A DNA stretch of 64,000 nucleotides from Streptomyces sp. NBC_00078 (GTDB taxonomy: Bacteria; Actinomycetota; Actinomycetes; Streptomycetales; Streptomycetaceae), in contig NZ_JAPELX010000001.1 in assembly GCF_026343335.1 (NCBI RefSeq), positions 7,316,001 to 7,380,000 on the forward strand. Direction: 5' to 3'. Position numbers and translations under genes: made by a program. A model generated the notes under the pieces. It saw nothing but the letters and a program-made list of their open reading frames with translations. It did not search any database and was not told the DNA's origin. This document shows positions 36,090 through 44,213 of this stretch, piece by piece. Numbering within the stretch: the first letter of the stretch is position 1; the number at the start of each line of letters is the position of its first letter.

Positions 36090-37379
36090 TCAGGGCAGTT
36101 CGACGGGTTCCCGTACGTTGATCACCGTAGGTGCCGTCGACTGCGGCAGCAGATCGCGCGGATCGTCCGGCAGCAGCAGCTCCACCTCCGCGTCCTCGGC
36201 GAAGCGGTACGGCCGGTGCTCCAGCAACCCCCCGAGATAGCGGCGCACTCGGGACATCTCGGCGCGCACCGTCACCCTGCGGGCCGGGTCGCCGAACACC
36301 TCCTCGGCCAGGCCCGCCGCACTGCGCCCACCGCGGTGCAGGGCGAGGAGATAGAGCAACTCGGCGTGCCGGGGGCTCAGTTCGTGGCTCCAGGAGCCGG
36401 CGCACCCGGACACGGTCACCGACCAGCGGCGCGGCTGCGTCAGATCCAGCACCACACGGGTGGCACTGCGCGGAACGGGCTCGTCGGAGGCCCGGATCAG
36501 CCAGCCCTCGGCCAGTGGATCCACCGAGCACAGCCCGAGCGCCGGCAGCCACCGGCGGCCCGCCGAGAGGGACTTGGGCAGCGCGATCCGGTTCGTGTAC
36601 GGGATCCCGGTGACCGCCGCGGTCCAGCCGTCCCGGTCCACCGCCAGGGCCCGGCCGCCCACCCGGGCCAGCACCGGTGCGGCCACCGCGCGCAGCCGCT
36701 CCAGCGAGCCCAGGTGCCGCTCGCGCAGCCGGGCCTCGGCGAGCTTGGCCACCGAGTCGACCCAGGCCAGCGTGGCCGGGTGCATCGTCTCCAGCGGCCC
36801 GCTCACGTCCACGACACCGATCAGCCGGCCGTCACGCGGGTCGGTGATGGGGGCGCCGGTACAGGTCCAGGAGGTCTGTGAGCGCACGAAGTGCTCGGAG
36901 GCGAAGACCTGAACGGGCCGGCGGACGACGGCCGGGGTGCCGATGCCGTTGGTGCCGACGACGTTCTCCCGCCAGTCCGCGCCGAGTTCGAAGCCCAGCC
37001 CGTCCGCCTTGCGCAGCACGGCCGTGCTGCCCTCGCGCCAGAGCACCCGGGCGTCCCCGTCCGTGACCACCATGATGTGGTGGGCGACATCCGCGACCGA
37101 CAGCAGTCCCTCCTGCAGCACCGGCAGGACGTGCCGCAGCGCCGTGGTCTCCCGGCGCCGGCGCACCTCGTCGGCGGAGAGCAGCCCGGACCGCCGGTCG
37201 CGGTCGGGGTCGATACCGCTGCGCAGCATGCGGCCCCAGGACTGCTCGATCACCGGGCGCGGCGCCACGGGCGCGCGCTGCCCGGAGAGCCTGGCGGCGC
37301 GGACCTCGCTGAGCACCCGTGCCGCGCGCGCCGAGTCGCCCACGACGAGCTGCCTCACGTCCGTCGGCGGGTGCGCCAC
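36090..37379 (-). CDS. GAF-domain winged-helix transcriptional regulator
   Basis: A 429-residue cytoplasmic regulator. A GAF-like sensor occupies about residues 90-220 (DVAHHIMVVTDGDARVLWREGS, NVVGTNGIGTPAVVRRPVQVFASEHFVRSQTSWTCTGAPI, LIGVVDVSGPLETMHPATLAWVDSVAKLAE). The same module opens AcoR/DhaR-type activators, here without the AAA+ domain. The C-terminal domain (SPRHAELLYLLALHRGGRSAAGLAEEVFGDPARRVTVRAEMSRVRRYLGG) is a winged helix. Such proteins often control aldehyde or alcohol dehydrogenase genes, but none is adjacent. GTG 37379 has AGGAGG 4 bases before it. Confidence 0.85.
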   Translation of the reverse strand: MAHPPTDVRQLVVGDSARAARVLSEVRAARLSGQRAPVAPRPVIEQSWGRMLRSGIDPDRDRRSGLLSADEVRRRRETTALRHVLPVLQEGLLSVADVAHHIMVVTDGDARVLWREGSTAVLRKADGLGFELGADWRENVVGTNGIGTPAVVRRPVQVFASEHFVRSQTSWTCTGAPITDPRDGRLIGVVDVSGPLETMHPATLAWVDSVAKLAEARLRERHLGSLERLRAVAAPVLARVGGRALAVDRDGWTAAVTGIPYTNRIALPKSLSAGRRWLPALGLCSVDPLAEGWLIRASDEPVPRSATRVVLDLTQPRRWSVTVSGCAGSWSHELSPRHAELLYLLALHRGGRSAAGLAEEVFGDPARRVTVRAEMSRVRRYLGGLLEHRPYRFAEDAEVELLLPDDPRDLLPQSTAPTVINVREPVELP

Positions 37380-37619
37380 TGGTCCTCCTGGGGAGAAGGG
37401 CTCGGGAACCGGTTTTCCGTCGCCTCGCGGCCACGGAAGTCGGGAGTCGTCCGTACTGTCCGTCTCATACTGCCGTTCCTTGCTGACGGACGGGCACACT
37501 CCAGCGACAGACAGCAGCAAGTTGCAACCCCTTGCAACCCTGGTGAACGGTCCCGGGTTGATTGAATATTGAGCAACGCCGTCCCGAGCGGCGTTCGCGG
37601 CCTCGAACGGGCCAGTGCG

Positions 37620-37657
37620 GCGGGGGTGGTGCCGTGTCGGCGCAGCACCACCCCCGC
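37620..37657 (-). terminator. Perfect 13-base hairpin in the 37.4-37.95 kb gap
   Basis: GCGGGGGTGGTGC (37620-37632) pairs exactly with GCACCACCCCCGC (37645-37657) over a 12-base loop. It stands alone about 300 bases past the acyl-CoA dehydrogenase stop and 240 bases before the GAF-regulator start, and could terminate read-through. Confidence 0.6.
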
Positions 37658-37680
37658 GGCTTACCTCCGGTGGTTTGGCC

Positions 37681-37884
37681 GTGTTCGCGGCGGGGGGTGC
37701 CACTGGTTGTGGGTCGGCGGGTGCGGGTGTGTTGTGGCTTGTCGCGCGGTTCCTCGCGCCCCTGGGGTGGCTGGGGTTGCCTTTGGCGGGTGGGCTGTGT
37801 TTGCGGCGGGGGGTGCCGCTGGGCGTGGGTTGGCGGGTGCGCGTGTGTTGTGGCTTGTCGCGCGGTTCCTCGCGCCCCCAGGGG
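37681..37884. repeat. Two copies of an 87-base direct repeat
   Basis: Copies at 37681-37767 and 37797-37884 share GCGGCGGGGGGTGCC at the start and TGTTGTGGCTTGTCGCGCGG followed by TTCCTCGCGCCCC at the end, with only scattered differences. The terminal part belongs to a hairpin-forming element frequent in Streptomyces intergenic DNA. The open frames crossing it are glycine/valine/arginine-rich artefacts. No gene is supported in 37380-37950. Confidence 0.85.
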
Positions 37885-37950
37885 TAGTTGGCCGCAGTTT
37901 CTCGGGGGCTTGGCGTGGGGTGGGCCTCCGGCAGGTTGTTGACTGCGGGT

Positions 37951-39582
37951 CTAGGCCGGGCGGGCTCGGTTCACGATCGAAGCGTGGGCGAGGGTGTGTG
38001 GCAGCGTGCCGAAGGCCGTGCCGGCGTCGCCGGCCAGGCGTGAGGCGCAGAAGGCGTCGGCGACCTCCGGGGGCGCGAACCGGACGAGCAGCGACCCCTG
38101 GAGCACCAGCGCCAGCCGCTCCGCCAGCCGCCGGGCCCGCCCCTCGATCCCTTCCAGATCGGCCAGCTCCGTCAGCAGGTTCTTGATCGCGCCGTCCAGC
38201 CGGTGGTCGGCGCCGCGCGCCCTGCCGACCTCCTGGAGGTAGGCATGGAGGGCCTCCGGTTCCCGCTGCAGCGCGCGCAGCACGTCGAGCGCCTGGATGT
38301 TCCCGGCGCCCTCCCAGATCGAGTTCAGCGGCGCCTCACGCACCAGCCGCGGCAGCCCCGACTCCTCCACGTACCCGTTTCCACCCAGGCACTCGGCGGC
38401 CTCGACCGTCACACCCGCGCACCGCTTGGTCACCCAGTACTTGGCGGCCGGCACCGCGATCCGCAGCAGCGCCCGCTCCTGCTCGCCGCCGTCGTCGTAG
38501 GCGGCGGCGAGCCGCAGCGCGAGGGTGGTCGCCGCCTCGGACTCCAGTGCCAGGTCGGCCAGGACATTGCGCATCAGCGGCTTCTCGGCCAGCTTCGCGC
38601 CGAACGCCTCCCGGTGGGTGCAGTGGTGCACGGCCTGCGCGACCGCCTGCCGCATCAGGCCCGCCGAGCCCAGCACACAGTCCAGCCGGGTCGCCGCCAC
38701 CATGTCGATGATGGTCCGCACCCCGCGGCCCTCCTCGCCGACCCGGCGCGCCCAGGTGCCCTCGAACTCGACCTCACCAGAGGCGTTGGAGCGGTTGCCG
38801 AGCTTGTCCTTGAGCCGCTGGAGCCGGAAGACATTGCGGGCGCCGTCCTCCAGAACGCGCGGCACGAGGAAACACGTGAGCCCGTCCGGAGCCTGCGCGA
38901 GCACCAGGAACCCGTCGGACATCGGAGCCGAGCAGAACCACTTGTGGCCGGTGAGTTCGTACGCCCCGTCCTGGGTGAGCGGCCGTGCAGCCGTCGTGTT
39001 GGCACGTACGTCGCTGCCGCCCTGCTTCTCCGTCATGGCCATCCCGAACAGGGACCCGGCCTTGAGGTGGGCGGGCCGCAGCTCGCGGTCGTAGACCATG
39101 GACGTCAGCCGCGGCTCCCACTCGGCGGCCAGCTCCGGGTCCGTGCGGAGCGCGGGGACGGCCGCGTGGGTCATCGACTGGGGGCAGAGGTTTCCGGCGT
39201 CGACCTGGGTCCACACCAGGAAGGCGGCGGCTCTGCGGACATGGCCGCCGGGCCGGACCCAGGCCGAGGTCAGCCCGGCCGCGACGCCCTTGCCGAGCAG
39301 CCGGTGCCAGGCGGGATGGAACTCGACCTCGTCGACACGGTGGCCGTGGCGGTCGTGCGTACGCAGCCGGGGCGGGTTCTCGTCGGCCTGGACCCCCCAC
39401 TCCTGCACCTGGGCCGACCCGGAGGCCTGGCCGAGCGCGGACAGATCGCCGAGCGCCTCGTCGTGCAGGGCCGGGTCGAGGTGCCGTTCCACGGCTGAGG
39501 TCAGGACGTGGTCGGAGGTGAAGACGTCGTAGCCGACCAGAGGTGGAGGTTGGTTGGTCACGGTGTGCGTGCTTCGCGCCAT
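37951..39582 (-). CDS. AidB-like acyl-CoA dehydrogenase family protein
   Basis: A 543-residue flavoprotein of the acyl-CoA dehydrogenase fold. GMAMTEKQGGSDVRANTT is the AidB signature, GHKWFCSAPMSDGFLVLAQ and RLQRLKDKLGNRSNASGEVEFEGTWA are FAD-binding segments, and ECLGGNGYVEESGLPRLVREAPLNSIWEGAGNIQALDVLRAL is characteristic of the AidB subgroup. E. coli AidB is linked to alkylation damage. Longer length than classic dehydrogenases (about 540 versus 385) supports the assignment. Physiological role is uncertain. ATG 39582. Confidence 0.9.
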   Translation of the reverse strand: MARSTHTVTNQPPPLVGYDVFTSDHVLTSAVERHLDPALHDEALGDLSALGQASGSAQVQEWGVQADENPPRLRTHDRHGHRVDEVEFHPAWHRLLGKGVAAGLTSAWVRPGGHVRRAAAFLVWTQVDAGNLCPQSMTHAAVPALRTDPELAAEWEPRLTSMVYDRELRPAHLKAGSLFGMAMTEKQGGSDVRANTTAARPLTQDGAYELTGHKWFCSAPMSDGFLVLAQAPDGLTCFLVPRVLEDGARNVFRLQRLKDKLGNRSNASGEVEFEGTWARRVGEEGRGVRTIIDMVAATRLDCVLGSAGLMRQAVAQAVHHCTHREAFGAKLAEKPLMRNVLADLALESEAATTLALRLAAAYDDGGEQERALLRIAVPAAKYWVTKRCAGVTVEAAECLGGNGYVEESGLPRLVREAPLNSIWEGAGNIQALDVLRALQREPEALHAYLQEVGRARGADHRLDGAIKNLLTELADLEGIEGRARRLAERLALVLQGSLLVRFAPPEVADAFCASRLAGDAGTAFGTLPHTLAHASIVNRARPA

Positions 39583-39652
39583 GCCGCGAAAGTACCCCGG
39601 GGCGGGGCACCGGTCACACCCGGGACACGGCACACCGGCCGGGACGGTCCAA

Positions 39653-39665
39653 GGGGCCGAGCCCC
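39653..39665 (-). terminator. Small hairpin after the SbnA-like pseudogene
   Basis: GGGGC, loop CGA, GCCCC, 12 bases past the stop codon. A weak but well-placed terminator candidate. Confidence 0.35.
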
Positions 39666-39677
39666 CTGGTGCGGGTG

Positions 39678-40529
39678 TCAGGCCAGGCGAGCCACGGCAG
39701 CCGGCGCCACCTCCGCCTCGATCGAGTCGGCCGGCCAGCCCTCGCGGTAGACGGTGTCCAGATAGCGTTCGCCGAGGTCCGGGGCGATGGCCACCGAGAT
39801 GAGGCCCTGGCGGCCGTGCTCGGCCAGCCACTGGCCGGCGCCGCTGATCACCGTCCCCGTCGAGCCGCCGAACAGGAAACCCCGGGCGGCCAGCCGGCGG
39901 CAGGCGAGGATGGCGTCGGTCTCCTCGACGCGGACCAGGTGGTCCACGCACGACTCGTCCAGACGCGCAGGCGGCACGCTCATACCGAGCCCCGGGACCA
40001 TACGGCGCCCCGGCTTCCCGCCGAAGCTCACGGAGCCGACGGTGTCGATGGCGACGATGCGCACCCGGCGCCGCCACTGCCAGAACCAGCGGGCGCAGCC
40101 CATCAGGGTCCCGGTCGTGCCGGCCCCGGCGAACAGGACGTCCAGGTTCGGGAAGCGGCGGGCGATCTCCGGGGCGGTGGTCCGGAAGTGTGCCCTCCAG
40201 TTGCCCTGGTTCTGGTACTGGTTGAGCCACACGTACCGGTCGTCCGACGCGCACAGCGCGTTCACGTACGCCATCCGCGCGCCGAGGAAGCCGCCGCCGC
40301 GCGCGTCCGGTTCCTCGATGACGTGGACCTGGGTGCCGAGCGACTCCATCAGGCGGATCGTCGGCCGGTTGCAGCGCGCGTCGGTCACGCACAGGAACCG
40401 GTAGCGGCGGCTCGCCGCGATCACGCTCAGGGCCACGCCCAGATTCCCGGACGAGGACTCGATCAGGACCGAGCCGGGCCGCAGCAGACCCTCGCGCTCG
40501 GCCGCGTTCACCGTCTCGGTCGCCGCCTA
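39678..40529 (-). pseudogene. 5'-truncated SbnA-like (2,3-diaminopropionate synthase subunit/cysteine synthase family) gene
   Basis: The frame encodes AATETVNAAEREGLLRPGSVLIESSSGNLGVALSVIAA... (reported in pieces) with NQYQNQGNWRAHFRTTAPEIARRFPNLD, VLFAGAGTTGTLMGCARWFW and ARGFLFGGSTGTVISGAGQWL, characteristic of SbnA proteins that make N-(1-amino-1-carboxyethyl)glutamate from O-phosphoserine and glutamate. Homology stops abruptly at about 40529, at an in-frame TAG. The missing segment is the N-terminal 40-60 residues with the K-x-E-x-x-N-P-G-G-S-x-K-D-R block and its PLP lysine. An IS4-type transposase start lies on the other side of the break. The remaining 277 codons from GTG 40511 have no obvious decay, so the break may be recent. 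Confidence 0.82.
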
Positions 40530-40795
40530 GACCCAATGCCGTTGACTTAGATGTCCTGCGCTCGTTGGTTGTGGTGTGGCGAGGATGGGGCAGGTCAAGT
40601 CGCCTGCGGGTGAGCGTTTGTCGGACCGGGTCGCGATCGGGGTGCTGACACGGGCGTTTCCGTATCAGCTGGTCGACGAGGTGATCGCGGAGACCGGGCG
40701 GGGCGAGCAGCGCAGTCGTCTGCTGCCGGCCCGGGTGGTCGTGTACTTCGTGCTGGCGATGTGTCTGTTTTTCGGGCAGGAACGCGGCCCGCTGT
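40530..40795 (+). mobile_element. IS4-family remnant (left end and transposase N-terminus)
   Basis: From GTG 40576 the plus strand encodes GQVKSPAGERLSDRVAIGV, LTRAFPYQLVDEVIAETGRGEQRSRLLPARVVVYFVLAMCLFFGQE, the typical N-terminus of actinobacterial IS4-type transposases. Homology ends near 40795 and the catalytic DDE core is gone. The stretch 40530-40575 (TAGACCCAATGCCGTTGACT) is the presumed IS end abutting the SbnA-like gene. The right part of the IS has been deleted. Confidence 0.78.
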
Positions 40796-41342
40796 TCACA
40801 GTGGGGCAGAATTCCATGGAATTGGTATTCGAGTTCGGAATGTGGCTGAAGTGTGTGAAGTGGCCGCGTGGAAATGGCGCAGAGCAGCACGGCGCGACCC
40901 GCATGGATCTTATGCGGATCACGGGTAACGCGGCTGGATCGGACCCTGTTCCCGGGCCCTCGATGTCCCCCGTGCCGTGTGCGTCCGAATCGTTCGCGGC
41001 ATGCACAACGAATGCAATGCGAATTGTTTCGGAGACTTCATGAACGGTTCAAGGGCATTTCGGCCATTGGCGCGTTCCGGTCGCTCCGGAATTTATTGAT
41101 CATGCCTGCCGAAAAGGCGTTCATCTGCGTGGCCGGGGAACTCGCCGAACCGGTGGCGGATGTGCAGGCGCAGACTCCGGTTGTGCGGCTGGACATTTCG
41201 GCCAACGCGGACATAGCAGGAAAATGGGTGGGAATCATCGATGGTTACTGGTCTGTTGCCGCCCGGTTTCCGCTCCGGAGCTTCGAGGGGCTAAGGGAGC
41301 GGGGGGATGAGTGCACCCAGTCCCGGCGGATACCTTTAGGTC
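40796..41342. other. Lower-GC gap after the IS4 remnant
   Basis: About 550 bases with GC clearly below the genome average, and TTATTGATC-type AT-rich words. Frames on the plus strand (for example 40902-41043, ending CASESFAACTTNAMRIVSETS, and 41099-41290, including EKAFICVAGELAEPVADVQAQ) show no ribosome site or recognised domain. It is probably foreign or relic DNA left by the IS4-associated deletion. The 3' end holds the promoter of the next gene. Confidence 0.5.
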
Positions 41343-42482
41343 GTGCAGCCAGCAAGTGAACCCCCGCAGAGCCCGCCCGGGCGTCTCCACCGAGCGCGTG
41401 CCCTCTACCGGAACGTCTCCAAGCGCAGGACCGCCTGGCTGCTGCTCAAGGACACCGTCAACTCATGCATGGAGTACCGCATCCTGGGCCTCGCGGCCGA
41501 GGCCGCGTTCTTCACCCTGCTGTCCGTGCCGCCGCTGCTGCTCAGCATGATCGGCCTGCTCGGCTACGTCGACGCCTGGACCGGCGCCGACACCATCGCC
41601 AGCGTGGAGAACAACCTCCTGGAGGCGTCCCGGACCGTCCTGTCCGACAAGGGCGTCTCGGAGATCGCCCAGCCGATCCTGCACGACGTGATGAAGGGCG
41701 GCCGGCCCGACGTCATCTCCATCGGCTTCCTGTTCGCCCTGTGGTCGGGCTCCCGCGCCGTGAACGTCTTCATCGACACCATCACCGTGATGTACGGCCT
41801 CGACGGCGTCCGGGGCATCGTCAAGACCCGTCTGCTGTCCTTCCTGCTGTTCGTCGTGGCGCTGCTGATCGGCTCGATCGCGCTGCCGCTGATGGTGGCC
41901 GGGCCGGATGCCGTGGTGAACGTGGTGCCGTGGTCGACGACCGTCGTACAGGTCCTCTACTGGCCGGTCGTCATCGTCCTGTCGATCGTCTTCCTGACCA
42001 CGCTGTACCACGTCTCCGTCCCCGTCCGCTCCCCGTGGATCGAGGACGTGCCCGGCGCCCTGGTCGCTCTGGGGATGTGGGTGCTCGGCAGCTTCCTGCT
42101 GCGCATCTACCTGACCAGTACGGTCGAGGGCCCCACCATCTACGGCTCGCTGGCCGCGCCCGTCGCCGTGCTGCTGTGGATCGGTGTGTCCGCGTTCGCC
42201 GTCCTCGTCGGGGCCGCGGTCAACGCCGCGATCGACCGGGTCTGGCCGGCCGCCGCGACCGCCGCGGCCCGCGCCGCGAACGAGCGGCTGCGCGAGGTGC
42301 AGCTGGCCGAGCACGTGGCCCGCGCCGCCGCCGGCCACGAGCCCGAGGACCCCAACGATCCCGACATGCCCTCCGAGTTCCCCGAGCGCTGGTCCCGCTT
42401 CCTGCCGCCGGAGGACGTGACGTCCCGGCTGCGCACCCATGTGAAGAGCACCCACCCGCCGCACAAGCCCAAGGGATCCTGA
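41343..42482 (+). CDS. YihY/BrkB-family membrane protein
   Basis: A 379-residue integral membrane protein with about six helices. LKDTVNSCMEYRILGLAAEAAFFTLLSVPPLLLSMIGLLGY, ISIGFLFALWSGSRAVNVFIDTITVMYGL and YGSLAAPVAVLLWIGVSAFAVLVGAAVNAAID are the conserved blocks of the family, once mislabelled RNase BN. Function is not settled; transport or envelope roles have been proposed. A charged C-terminal tail (about 60 residues) is cytoplasmic. GTG 41343 follows TTTAG, a weak ribosome site, so the exact start is uncertain. Confidence 0.9.
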   Translation: MQPASEPPQSPPGRLHRARALYRNVSKRRTAWLLLKDTVNSCMEYRILGLAAEAAFFTLLSVPPLLLSMIGLLGYVDAWTGADTIASVENNLLEASRTVLSDKGVSEIAQPILHDVMKGGRPDVISIGFLFALWSGSRAVNVFIDTITVMYGLDGVRGIVKTRLLSFLLFVVALLIGSIALPLMVAGPDAVVNVVPWSTTVVQVLYWPVVIVLSIVFLTTLYHVSVPVRSPWIEDVPGALVALGMWVLGSFLLRIYLTSTVEGPTIYGSLAAPVAVLLWIGVSAFAVLVGAAVNAAIDRVWPAAATAAARAANERLREVQLAEHVARAAAGHEPEDPNDPDMPSEFPERWSRFLPPEDVTSRLRTHVKSTHPPHKPKGS

Positions 42483-42582
42483 AGCACCCGCCAGGGGCCG
42501 GAGCCGGTTGCGAGAGTGGCGTTTGCCGCTTCAGGGCAATGCGGCTGGGTGATGAACCTGGGCAATGAACCTGGCCATGCAG

Positions 42583-42654
42583 CTAGGCCTTCCACCCGCC
42601 CGCCGCCGCGGCCTCCCGCACGAAGTCGCCGAAGTCGCGCGGCGCCCGCCCATC
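42583..42654 (-). pseudogene. C-terminal remnant of an NmrA-type NAD(P)H-binding protein
   Basis: The minus strand reads GRAPRDFGDFVREAAAAGGWKA then stop at 42583, the typical end of NmrA/SDR a5 proteins (usual form TGR-x-PRDFADFVREAAAAG). Everything upstream of this on the gene is missing. At about 42655 the sequence switches to an AraC cupin segment on the other strand. Confidence 0.65.
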
Positions 42655-42955
42655 GCGCGCGCCCCGGACCGGTACACCTGCGCCGACGACCCCGATACGG
42701 CGCCACAGGCGCTGATCCTTCCGGGCGCCGAGTGCCGCTGCCCCGACGGGCGCTCCCTCTGGGGAGCCGCCGATGACGTACCTGATGGGCTGGCTCTCGC
42801 CCTGGCCGCCGACCGGCTGCGCGACACCGGCGACACCCTGGAGGCGCTCGTCCGCCAGGTCGGGTACGGCAGCGCGTTCGCCCTGTCCAGCGCCTTCAAA
42901 AAGGGTGTACGGGGTCAGCCCGCAGGAGCATCGCACGCGCGCGGCGTAGCCTTTC
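42655..42955 (+). pseudogene. AraC-family (cupin_6) regulator remnant, frameshifted and internally deleted
   Basis: Three segments of one AraC gene survive. DRYTCADDPDTAPQALILPG followed by AECRCPDGRSLWG (frame of 42565) is the cupin part. EPPMTYLMGW is in the next frame from about 42765. LALAADRLRDTGDTLEALVRQ with VGYGSAFALSSAFKK is back in the first frame, and VYGVSPQEHRTRG continues in the +1 frame after GGG at 42903-42905. At least two single-base shifts and one internal deletion of about 100 codons are needed. The N-terminal 50-60 codons are absent. Confidence 0.8.
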
Positions 42956-42959
42956 GTAC

Positions 42960-43646
42960 GTGTACACGGAGCGGGCGTCCCGGCTGACCGGGGCCGTCGT
43001 GTGGACCAACACCCCGTCCGAGGCAGGTGCCGGGCGGGTGCTGCCCGACGGGTGCATGGACCTGCTCTGGCACGACGGACGGCTGCTCGTCGCCGGGCCC
43101 GACACGCGCGCGTACATCGCCGAGGGCGCCCCGGGCCTGTGGGCGGGCGTTCGTTTCCGTCCCGGCACCGCGCCCGCCCTTCTGGGCGTGCCCGCACAGG
43201 AACTGCGCGACCGGAGGGTCGCGCTGTCCGAACTCCGGCCGGCCGCCGAGGCCCGCCGGTTCGCCGCGCGGGTCAACTCGGCCGCCGAACCGGCAAGCGG
43301 ACTTGAGGAGTTGGCGCTGCGGCTGGCCGCGGACGCTGCGCCCCCCGACCCGCGGCTGCGACACCTCGTGACCGCCCTCGACGAGGGCCGCCCGGTCGCG
43401 GCCGCTGCCGACGAACTCGGTCTCGGCGCCCGCCAGTTGCACCGCCGCTCCCTGACCGCCTTCGGCTACGGCCCCAAGACGCTGGCCCGGGTGCTGCGGC
43501 TGCAGCGGGCGCTGGGGCTGGCCAGGCAGGGCGTGCCCTACGCCGAGACGGCGGCCCGGGCCGGATTCGCCGACCAGGCCCATCTGGCACGGGACGTGCG
43601 GCAGTTGGCGGGCATGCCGCTCGGGGAGCTACTCGGCCGAGGGTAG
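42960..43646 (+). CDS. AraC-family transcriptional regulator (DUF6597-type sensor)
   Basis: A 228-residue cytoplasmic regulator. The N-terminal half, VWTNTPSEAGAGRVLPDGCMDLLWHDGRLLVAGPDTRAYI and GVRFRPGTAPALLGVPAQELRDRRVALSEL, matches the DUF6597 sensor. The C-terminal AraC domain has AAAADELGLGARQLHRRSLTAFGYGPKTLARVLRLQRAL and AAARAGFADQAHLARDVRQLAGMPLGELL. It overlaps the convergent VOC gene by 18 bases. GTG 42960 is the likely start, with no clear ribosome site. Confidence 0.88.
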   Translation: MYTERASRLTGAVVWTNTPSEAGAGRVLPDGCMDLLWHDGRLLVAGPDTRAYIAEGAPGLWAGVRFRPGTAPALLGVPAQELRDRRVALSELRPAAEARRFAARVNSAAEPASGLEELALRLAADAAPPDPRLRHLVTALDEGRPVAAAADELGLGARQLHRRSLTAFGYGPKTLARVLRLQRALGLARQGVPYAETAARAGFADQAHLARDVRQLAGMPLGELLGRG

Positions 43647-44030
43647 CTGCGCGAACAGGTCGACGCCGTTGCCGTCCGGGTCGTGCACAACGGCGTACCG
43701 CATGCCCCAGAAGGCGTCCCACGGCTTGAGCTCGCCGTGATATCCGGCGCCCACGAGATCCTCGTAGACGGCGTCGACCGCGGCGGGTGTCTCGCACCTG
43801 AAGGCGAGCGCCGTCCGGCCGCCCCCGGCCGGCGGCTGCCACGCAGGGTGGAAGGAACGGACGGTGGCCTCGGTGTCCAGGGCCAGGGTCAGCCCGCCGG
43901 GCAGTTCGGCCTCGACATGCGGCTGGTCCTCGGAGCCCTCGGGGAAGACGAGCCCGAGGCGACGGTAGAAGGCGACAGACGCGGCCAGGTCGGAGGCGAC
44001 CAGGCCGATCACGGCGAATTTCGGAGTCAT
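43629..44030 (-). CDS. VOC-family (glyoxalase/bleomycin-resistance-like) protein
   Basis: A 133-residue protein with two beta-alpha-beta-beta-beta modules. FAVIGLVASDLAASVAFYRRLGLVFPEG, HVEAELPGGLTLALDTE and WGMRYAVVHDPDGNGVDLFAQLP are the usual blocks, with His and Glu-type metal positions partly altered. Substrate is unknown. It is transcribed convergently with the AraC-type gene and shares 18 bases at the 3' ends. ATG 44030 is the start. Confidence 0.88.
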   Translation of the reverse strand: MTPKFAVIGLVASDLAASVAFYRRLGLVFPEGSEDQPHVEAELPGGLTLALDTEATVRSFHPAWQPPAGGGRTALAFRCETPAAVDAVYEDLVGAGYHGELKPWDAFWGMRYAVVHDPDGNGVDLFAQLPSAE

Positions 44031-44126
44031 GCCGTCACCGTAGGCAGCACCCGGTCGGCCGGTCTTGAAGGAATCGGACACGGCGCAGGGAGCCGGGCAC
44101 GGCTCAGGGCGGCGGGCGCGGCTCGC

Positions 44127-44157
44127 TCGAAGGTCACCTGCTCAGTCGAAGGTCACC
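44127..44157. repeat. 12-base direct repeat
   Basis: TCGAAGGTCACC occurs at 44127-44138 and 44146-44157, 19 bases centre to centre, roughly two helical turns. It lies upstream of the VOC gene and after the LacI gene, so a DNA-binding role is possible. Confidence 0.4.
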
Positions 44158-44213
44158 GGCCCGCGAGGAGTGTCCACCGTGAACGGCACGCCGACCGGCG
44201 CACGGCAGACGGC

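Noticed and set aside
37562..37942. Overlapping Gly/Val/Arg-rich open frames in the 37.4-37.95 kb gap
   Set aside because: They are produced by the duplicated GC-rich intergenic element, occur in several frames at once and lack starts with ribosome sites.
40902..41043. Short frame ending CASESFAACTTNAM resembling a lanthipeptide precursor
   Set aside because: No ribosome site, no modification enzyme anywhere in the window, and the frame is continuous with the IS4 remnant frame; most likely chance.
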